A stretch of 64,000 bases of DNA from ZC4RG35 sp036375695 (GTDB lineage: Bacteria; Actinomycetota; Acidimicrobiia; Spongiisociales; ZC4RG35), in NCBI GenBank assembly GCA_036375695.1, contig DASVBU010000033.1:62001-126000 (forward strand). The letters are read 5' to 3'. How positions within the stretch are numbered: position 1 is the stretch's first letter; every line of letters begins with the position of its first letter. The translations under genes were made by a program, and so were the position numbers. The notes under the pieces were generated by a model that was not told the DNA's origin, did no database searches, and saw only the letters and a list, made by a program, of their open reading frames with translations. Below, in pieces: positions 59,225 to 64,000 of this stretch.

Positions 59225-59983
59225 TCAGATCACCTTCTTCTGCTCGAGGAGCTCGATGACTGCGAGGTGGGCAGACCCGTCGTCTTCGATCTTGCGGCCG
59301 GCCTGGCGCTCGGGCGCCGGTGACACGTCGGTGACAGCCTGTGCCACGTCCGCCTCGATCCCCAGGTCGGAGAGGGTGAGTGTCTCCACCGGCTTCTTCT
59401 TGGCGTCCATGATCCCCTTGAAGGTGGGGTAGCGGGGCTCGACCACCCCGGCGGTCACGGAGATGACGGCGGGGAGACTCGATGTGACCACGTCGTACCC
59501 GGTGGTGGTCTGCCGATCGATCTTGACCTGGTCCCCGGACGCTTCGACGCTGGTCGCATAGGTCAGGGCCGGGACACCGAGCATCTCGGCCAGCATCTGT
59601 GGCACCACGCCGGCGTATCCGTCGGTCGACTCGGTCCCGGCGATGACCAGGTCGAAGCCCTCCTTGCCGATCACGGCAGCGAGCACCTTCGCCGTGGTGA
59701 ATGCGTCGGCGCCACGAAGTGACTGGTCGTCGACGATGACCGCCTTGTCGGCGCCCATTGCCAGGGCCTGACGGATGCCCTGGGCGCTCCCGGTGGGGCC
59801 CATGCTGACGAGGGTCAATGTGCCACCGTTTGCCTGGGCTATCTGCAGGCCCATCTCGACGCCGTAACGGTCGGTGTCGTCGAGGACCTGGTCATTGGGT
59901 CGAAGCAGCCATCCCGTGCCTTCCTCCAGCTGATACGGGGTGGAGGGGTCGGGGATCTGCTTCACACACGCGACAACTCTCAC
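59225..59983 (-). CDS. etfB: electron transfer flavoprotein subunit beta
   Basis: The 252-residue subunit has VACVKQIPDPS at the start and the AMP-binding region (ALAMGADKAVIV, then IAGTESTDGYAGVVPQMLAE). It forms the ETF heterodimer with EtfA. The GTG start is preceded by the strong SD AAGGAG. TACCAT at 60021-60016 may be the operon's -10 element. Confidence 0.95.
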   Translation of the reverse strand: MRVVACVKQIPDPSTPYQLEEGTGWLLRPNDQVLDDTDRYGVEMGLQIAQANGGTLTLVSMGPTGSAQGIRQALAMGADKAVIVDDQSLRGADAFTTAKVLAAVIGKEGFDLVIAGTESTDGYAGVVPQMLAEMLGVPALTYATSVEASGDQVKIDRQTTTGYDVVTSSLPAVISVTAGVVEPRYPTFKGIMDAKKKPVETLTLSDLGIEADVAQAVTDVSPAPERQAGRKIEDDGSAHLAVIELLEQKKVI

Positions 59984-60015
59984 GAGGGTGAAACTCCTTG
60001 TCTGGAACGGGGCCG

Positions 60016-60021
60016 ATGGTA
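60016..60021 (-). promoter_or_regulatory. candidate -10 (TACCAT) for etfBA
   Basis: TACCAT on the minus strand lies 32 nt before the etfB GTG, with AAGGAG between them. Confidence 0.35.
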
Positions 60022-60034
60022 ACCCTGCCCCGGA

Positions 60035-61333
60035 TCATCCAATCCGGTCGACGATCAGGGTCGGCGGTCCCACCGGCTCGGGGCCGATCTCCCAGGCGGA
60101 CTCGAGATGGCTGCGTTGGCGATCCCAGCGCTGCGGGTCGCTGAACCGCGCCACGGCCAGCGGCTCACCCCGCTCCACCCGGTCACCGATCTTCTTGAGG
60201 ACGGTGATGCCGACACCCGGGTCCACCTCGTCCTCCACCTTCTCCCGCCCGGCGCCGAGACGGGTGGACACCGCCCCGATGGTCATGGCGTCACAACGGG
60301 TCACGTACCCGTCCGACGCTGCGAGGACCTCGGCCTGCTCGCGAGCCATCGCCAGCTTCGACGGGTCTTCGATGACGCCTACGTCGCCGCCATGGGCCCG
60401 GGCGACGTCGATGAACTTCTGCAACGCAGATCCGTCGTCGATCGCCGACTGGAGCCGCTCCCGTCCCCCGTCGATGCCCGCCAGTTCCAGCATGACCTCC
60501 CCGAGGGCGAAGGTGAGCTCCACGATGTCGGGGGGACCGCCACCACGGAGGACCTCGATCGACTCCCTGATCTCGCTGGCGTTCCCCACCTCATGTCCGA
60601 GTGGCTGCTCCATGGACGTGATCAGGGCGACGGTCTTCACGCCGTACGAGTTGCCGATGCCGACCATCGTCTCTGCCAACCGGCGGGAGTCCTCGAGGGT
60701 TCTCATGAAGGCGCCGGAGCCGGTCTTGACGTCGAGTACCAGACCGTCGAGGCCCTCGGCGAGCTTCTTGGACATGATCGAGGACGAGATGAGCGGGATG
60801 GACGGGACGGTCCCGGTGGCGTCCCGGAGGGCGTAGAGCTTCTTGTCGGCGGGGGCGATGGTCTCCGACTGACCGGCTAGGACGAGGTTGTGCTCGGTGA
60901 GGATCTCGGCGAATCGCTCCTTGTCGAGACCGGTGGTGAAGCCGGGGATGGACTCCAGCTTGTCCAGGGTGCCGCCTGTGTGACCGAGGGCGCGGCCTGA
61001 CATCATCGGCACCGCCACCCCGCACGCCGCCACCAGCGGGGCGAGGGGAATGGAGATCTTGTCGCCGACGCCGCCGGTGGAGTGCTTGTCCACCTTTGCT
61101 GCAGGGATGTGACTGAAGTCGAGGACGTCGCCCGACTCGAGCATCGCCTTGGTCCAGGCGGCCAGCTCGTCGCGGTCGAGGCCGCGCCACACGATCGCCA
61201 TGGCCATCGCCGACATCTGGTAGTCGGGGACCTCGCCATGGGTGTAGGCGTCGATGAGCCAGGCGATCTGGTCGGGGTCGAGCTTCTTCCCGTCCCGCTT
61301 GGCCTCGATCAGCTCGACGACTGAATAGGTCAT
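60035..61333 (-). CDS. deoA: thymidine/pyrimidine-nucleoside phosphorylase
   Basis: The 432-residue enzyme cleaves thymidine or other pyrimidine nucleosides with phosphate. The signature KHSTGGVGDKISIPLAP and the phosphate-binding LDVKTGSGAFM are present. The length matches the DeoA/Pdp family. Strict thymidine specificity is not certain. The ATG is preceded by TAGCCT at 7 nt, so it is probably leaderless. Confidence 0.94.
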   Translation of the reverse strand: MTYSVVELIEAKRDGKKLDPDQIAWLIDAYTHGEVPDYQMSAMAMAIVWRGLDRDELAAWTKAMLESGDVLDFSHIPAAKVDKHSTGGVGDKISIPLAPLVAACGVAVPMMSGRALGHTGGTLDKLESIPGFTTGLDKERFAEILTEHNLVLAGQSETIAPADKKLYALRDATGTVPSIPLISSSIMSKKLAEGLDGLVLDVKTGSGAFMRTLEDSRRLAETMVGIGNSYGVKTVALITSMEQPLGHEVGNASEIRESIEVLRGGGPPDIVELTFALGEVMLELAGIDGGRERLQSAIDDGSALQKFIDVARAHGGDVGVIEDPSKLAMAREQAEVLAASDGYVTRCDAMTIGAVSTRLGAGREKVEDEVDPGVGITVLKKIGDRVERGEPLAVARFSDPQRWDRQRSHLESAWEIGPEPVGPPTLIVDRIG

Positions 61334-61340
61334 GCCGGTC

Positions 61341-61346
61341 AGGCTA
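61341..61346 (-). promoter_or_regulatory. -10 hexamer TAGCCT for deoA (leaderless)
   Basis: TAGCCT with a 7-nt spacer to the deoA ATG. The same hexamer serves aceE and the 10954 hydrolase. Confidence 0.5.
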
Positions 61347-61499
61347 GGGGCGGGGCGAAGGGGGAGACACGGTCGAAAGACCTCTGGGCACTCACGTGTG
61401 GCTGACCCGCGAATGGGGCTTCAGGCTCATACATGTTCTGTCACGGTCAATCGATATGTGTAGGAAGACCCAGAGAGGTGAAGAAGTCACCAAGGGGGT

Positions 61500-62150
61500 A
61501 TGACCATGGACCGGTGGCGGAAGCTCTACCGCATCGTCCGCGTCCCGCTCGTCGTCGGGATTCTGACCGGGCTGCTCGCCGGGTGTGGGAATGGCGGCGC
61601 GCAATCGGTCGGGGCTGCCCCGACCACGACCGAGAGCAGAGAGAGCTCGTCGGCTCTCGGCGTGTCGTCGACGACGACGACCACGACGACGACCACGACG
61701 ACGACATCGACGACGTCGACGACCTTCCCGACGACGACGACCACGCTGTCCGTCGACTCCCAGCGGCTGGTGCTCGCCATCGCCATGGAGTCGGTTCGGG
61801 ACGACCTGATCGCCTCTTTCGAGCAGTTGTGGCTCGTGGAGAGGGTGGACGCCCTCCGCTTCGACATGGACAGCATCGACCTGGCCGTCTCGACCCTGTT
61901 CGCATCCCTCCAGGATGACCCCGAGGAGCGAAGCAACGACGCGTGGTTGTTCGTTCAGGGGTGGGGCGTGTTCTTCGAGAGCTTCCTGGATGCCTCGGAC
62001 ATGCCCTTTGAGCCCGAGGCCATCCCGAGCCTGGTGCTCACCATGAACGGGAAGTGGACGATCGAGTGCCCGGGCTCACTGCTGTACGACGTCTCGCAAC
62101 GGCGTGCGGGCCAGGCCGACATGAACAGGGCATGTTCGGGATTGAACTGA
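61500..62150 (+). CDS. hypothetical lipoprotein with a threonine-repeat linker
   Basis: The 216-residue protein has a lipoprotein signal (GLLAGC), a Ser-rich stretch and a run of twelve threonines, followed by mixed Thr/Ser. A ~130-residue helical domain (LVLAIAMESVRDDLIASFEQ) with two late cysteines completes it. The linker is encoded by an ACG/ACC trinucleotide repeat and is probably a wall-spanning spacer. ATG codons at 61500 and 61506 are both possible, and AAGGGGG favours the second. Confidence 0.65.
   Translation: MTMDRWRKLYRIVRVPLVVGILTGLLAGCGNGGAQSVGAAPTTTESRESSSALGVSSTTTTTTTTTTTTSTTSTTFPTTTTTLSVDSQRLVLAIAMESVRDDLIASFEQLWLVERVDALRFDMDSIDLAVSTLFASLQDDPEERSNDAWLFVQGWGVFFESFLDASDMPFEPEAIPSLVLTMNGKWTIECPGSLLYDVSQRRAGQADMNRACSGLN
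61665..61743 (+). repeat. ACG trinucleotide repeat in the lipoprotein gene
   Basis: An interrupted (ACG)n microsatellite of about 79 bp encodes the threonine linker. Its length could vary by slippage without shifting the frame. Confidence 0.7.
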
Positions 62151-62185
62151 CCCTCTTCGGCCGACCGTCCCCGGGCCGAGGGAGG
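62151..62185. terminator. hairpin between the lipoprotein gene and argC
   Basis: CCCTCTTCGGCC pairs with GGCCGAGGGAGG across a 10-nt loop between convergent genes, fitting a bidirectional terminator. Confidence 0.45.
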
Positions 62186-62187
62186 CC

Positions 62188-63105
62188 CTAGAGGATGCCG
62201 GTGAACTCGTCGATGCCGAGCGCCAGGTTCATGTTCTGCACCGCCTGAACCGCGGCGCCCTTGAGGAGGTTGTCCTCGGCGCCGACCACCACGACGCTCC
62301 GGCCGTCCTCGGTGACGGTGAACCCACCCAGCAGGACCCCGAGGAGGTTGGCGCCTTCGGCCAGTTCGGGCATGTCGTCCGTGATCTCGACGAGTGGCTC
62401 GTCGGCATATGCCTTCTCCATACGCTCCCGGACGTCGTCGCCGGTCATCGGGGATGAGACCGGGACATTGGCGGTGACCAGCAGGCCCCGGAACGCCGGG
62501 TGCACGTGGGGCATGAAGCGGACCGGACGCCCGAGATGGGCGATCGCCTCCCGCTCGTGGTTGTGGCCCGAGAGCTTGTAGGGCATCAGGTTGTCGGCGA
62601 GACGCTCCGGGTCGTTGCGTGGGCCGGGTGTCGTCCCCGCTCCGGAATATCCCGACACACCGAAGACCACCGGCGTTCCGTCGGTGTCGTCGAGCAAAGG
62701 TGCCAGTGCCAGCTGCATCACGGTGGCGTAACAGCCCGGGTTGGCGATCCTCCTCGACCCGGCGATGCGGTCACGGAACAACTCGGGCAACCCGTACACC
62801 CAGTCGGAATCCCAGCGATGGTCGGCGGAGATGTCGATCACCACGGTCTCCTCGGGGATCATGTCCACATAGACGGCGGAAGCGCCGTCCGGAAGGGCGA
62901 GGAACATCACATCGACGGGATTGCCGGCCACGAACTCAGGGGTCGTGTCGGTGAAGACGAGCCCCGGGTAGTCGTCCACGGGCTGACCCGCCTTCTCCCG
63001 GGACCCTGCCCACGCCACCTCGACCTCGGGATGCCGATGGAGGATCTTCAGCAGCTCGGTCCCCGTGTAGCCGCGGGCTCCAACGATGCCGACGGTCTTC
63101 GTCAT
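62188..63105 (-). CDS. argC: N-acetyl-gamma-glutamyl-phosphate reductase
   Basis: The 305-residue enzyme makes N-acetylglutamate semialdehyde in arginine synthesis. It has GIVGARGYTGTELLKIL, the catalytic cysteine in IANPGCYATVMQLAL and the active-site His in LSGHNHERE. Its length is at the short end of the family. The ATG overlaps the upstream kinase fusion by 4 nt and follows GGAGAAGG. Confidence 0.93.
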   Translation of the reverse strand: MTKTVGIVGARGYTGTELLKILHRHPEVEVAWAGSREKAGQPVDDYPGLVFTDTTPEFVAGNPVDVMFLALPDGASAVYVDMIPEETVVIDISADHRWDSDWVYGLPELFRDRIAGSRRIANPGCYATVMQLALAPLLDDTDGTPVVFGVSGYSGAGTTPGPRNDPERLADNLMPYKLSGHNHEREAIAHLGRPVRFMPHVHPAFRGLLVTANVPVSSPMTGDDVRERMEKAYADEPLVEITDDMPELAEGANLLGVLLGGFTVTEDGRSVVVVGAEDNLLKGAAVQAVQNMNLALGIDEFTGIL

Positions 63106-64000
63106 GCCTTCTCCTCGAAGGACGGGATCAGGTCCTCGATGGTCTTCACGGCGCGGGCGATGCGGTCGAAGTCGGACTCGCCCCTCCAGTAGACCGTCCA
63201 GCGACCCCGCCTGACCGAGCCGTCCGACTCGTTGTTGTAGAAGGCATTGATCGGGTTGTCGTCCCGGCTTCGCCAGAAGATCACCGGGTAGGCGCGCACC
63301 ATGGTGTCCCACACGGCACGCGCCGTGCCATCGCCGCGAGCGGTTTCGGCGACGGCGTACTTGTCGAGATAGGGGAGGTCGTCGTCGAGCCGGGTCACCA
63401 GCGCCGCACCCCGGTAGCTCTCCGAGACGATCAGGGACTCGAGCTCGACCCCGTCCCACCAGGACGGTCTCAGAGGCCGCCCGAACGAGCCTTCGAGCAG
63501 GGCGACGAGCCTGGCGACGTCGACCTCGGAGCGGTCCGCGATCTGAAGGATCCGCTCGCCCTTGCGGACCAGGGTGCCGGCGCCGCCATGGGTGAAGAGC
63601 TCACGGATCAGCGCCGACGGTGTGGTGATCGACACCGAGGTGGTGTCCGGGGAGGCGTCGAGGAGGCGTTTGATCTCTTCGATCTTGAGCCGCATCCCCG
63701 AGTGCAGCCAGTCCTGGTCCATGAGGTGGTCGTAGTCGGTGACCAGGTTGACCCACTCGATGACTCTCCCCTCGCCGTCGAGAAGGCCGCCGGTCTCCGA
63801 CAGGAAGATGATCTTCATGGGTTGGAGGACGTCGACCAGCAGCCGGGTGGCGCTGTCGGCATTCATGTTGAGGATCTGGCCGCCGGTGGCGACACCGAGA
63901 CAGCCGAGGATGGGGATCGCCCCGGAGCGGATGATGCTGCGAAGCCGGTCGGTGCGCACACTCACCGGCTCGCCCACGTAGCCGTATCGGCCCTGATCGA
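63102..64000 (-). CDS. argB: acetylglutamate kinase fused to a C-terminal N-acetyltransferase (partial)
   Basis: The frame runs off the window edge, so only the C-terminal ~299 residues are seen. The first part is the amino-acid kinase domain of acetylglutamate kinase: GYVGEPVSVR, then ILNMNADSATRLLVDVL and IIFLSETGGLLD. The second part (about the last 150 residues) is a GNAT domain of the NAGS/DUF619 type: YLDKYAVAETARGDGTARAV, PVIFWRSRDDNPINAFYN and WTVYWRG. Such kinase-synthase fusions could make and phosphorylate N-acetylglutamate in one protein. argC follows with a 4-nt overlap. Confidence 0.88.
   Translation of the reverse strand, partial: DQGRYGYVGEPVSVRTDRLRSIIRSGAIPILGCLGVATGGQILNMNADSATRLLVDVLQPMKIIFLSETGGLLDGEGRVIEWVNLVTDYDHLMDQDWLHSGMRLKIEEIKRLLDASPDTTSVSITTPSALIRELFTHGGAGTLVRKGERILQIADRSEVDVARLVALLEGSFGRPLRPSWWDGVELESLIVSESYRGAALVTRLDDDLPYLDKYAVAETARGDGTARAVWDTMVRAYPVIFWRSRDDNPINAFYNNESDGSVRRGRWTVYWRGESDFDRIARAVKTIEDLIPSFEEKA

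Overview
The window is 64 kb of high-GC chromosomal DNA from an actinobacterium. It looks closer to the deep-branching, Acidimicrobiia-like lineages than to the mycobacteria or streptomycetes, but that placement is an inference from gene content. Three things point to Actinobacteria: the order recG-rsmD-coaD-yceD-rpmF-plsX-rnc-mutM-smc-ftsY, an AdnAB-type helicase-nuclease pair, and many genes that look leaderless. The leaderless genes have a -10 hexamer of the form TAnnnT that ends 6 to 8 nt before the start codon. Start codons were adjusted throughout using this signal, Shine-Dalgarno (SD) sequences and gene overlaps. Several genes appear to start with TTG. No rRNA, tRNA, CRISPR array, transposase or prophage was found.

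Region by region. 0-16 kb: a class III cyclase; a Mug-type glycosylase; small flavin, thioesterase and MogA/CoxG/cupredoxin genes; a minus-strand operon of pyruvate dehydrogenase E1, a rhodanese-MoeB fusion and a JAMM peptidase; and an ABC-2 exporter with two permeases. 16-28 kb: PlsB-like and PlsY acyltransferases flanking dtd, AdnB and AdnA, a 42-codon leaderless ORF, glutamate dehydrogenase, a truncated BMP-family fragment and a third Fe-S-type PD-(D/E)XK nuclease. 28.2-29.1 kb: almost 1 kb without a protein gene. It holds two tandem promoter-RNA-terminator units with near-identical terminators and many UUCG/GNRA-capped hairpins, and is the best candidate here for something undescribed. 29-39 kb: an LppM-like lipoprotein, an acyl-CoA ligase, an InhA-like enoyl reductase, a universal stress protein, a membrane-bound cyclase and a 939-residue membrane-anchored protein with what looks like a dead metallopeptidase site. 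39-45 kb: a membrane histidine kinase divergent from a hydrolase, a membrane-anchored MurF-like ligase and a Ddl-like gene. 45-58 kb: the conserved information and envelope cluster (rpmB, recG to ftsY, cdd). 58-64 kb: etfBA, thymidine phosphorylase, a lipoprotein with a long threonine tract, argC and a kinase-acetyltransferase fusion of arginine synthesis that runs off the end.

Functionally, PlsX, PlsY and a PlsB-like enzyme start phospholipid synthesis by two routes, with InhA and an acyl-CoA ligase feeding acyl chains. AdnAB, RecG, Smc, MutM and Mug cover DNA repair and chromosome maintenance. Cytidine deaminase and thymidine phosphorylase form pyrimidine salvage. Two families of intergenic repeats, a 49-bp element and heptad GTACnnn arrays, are scattered through the gaps.
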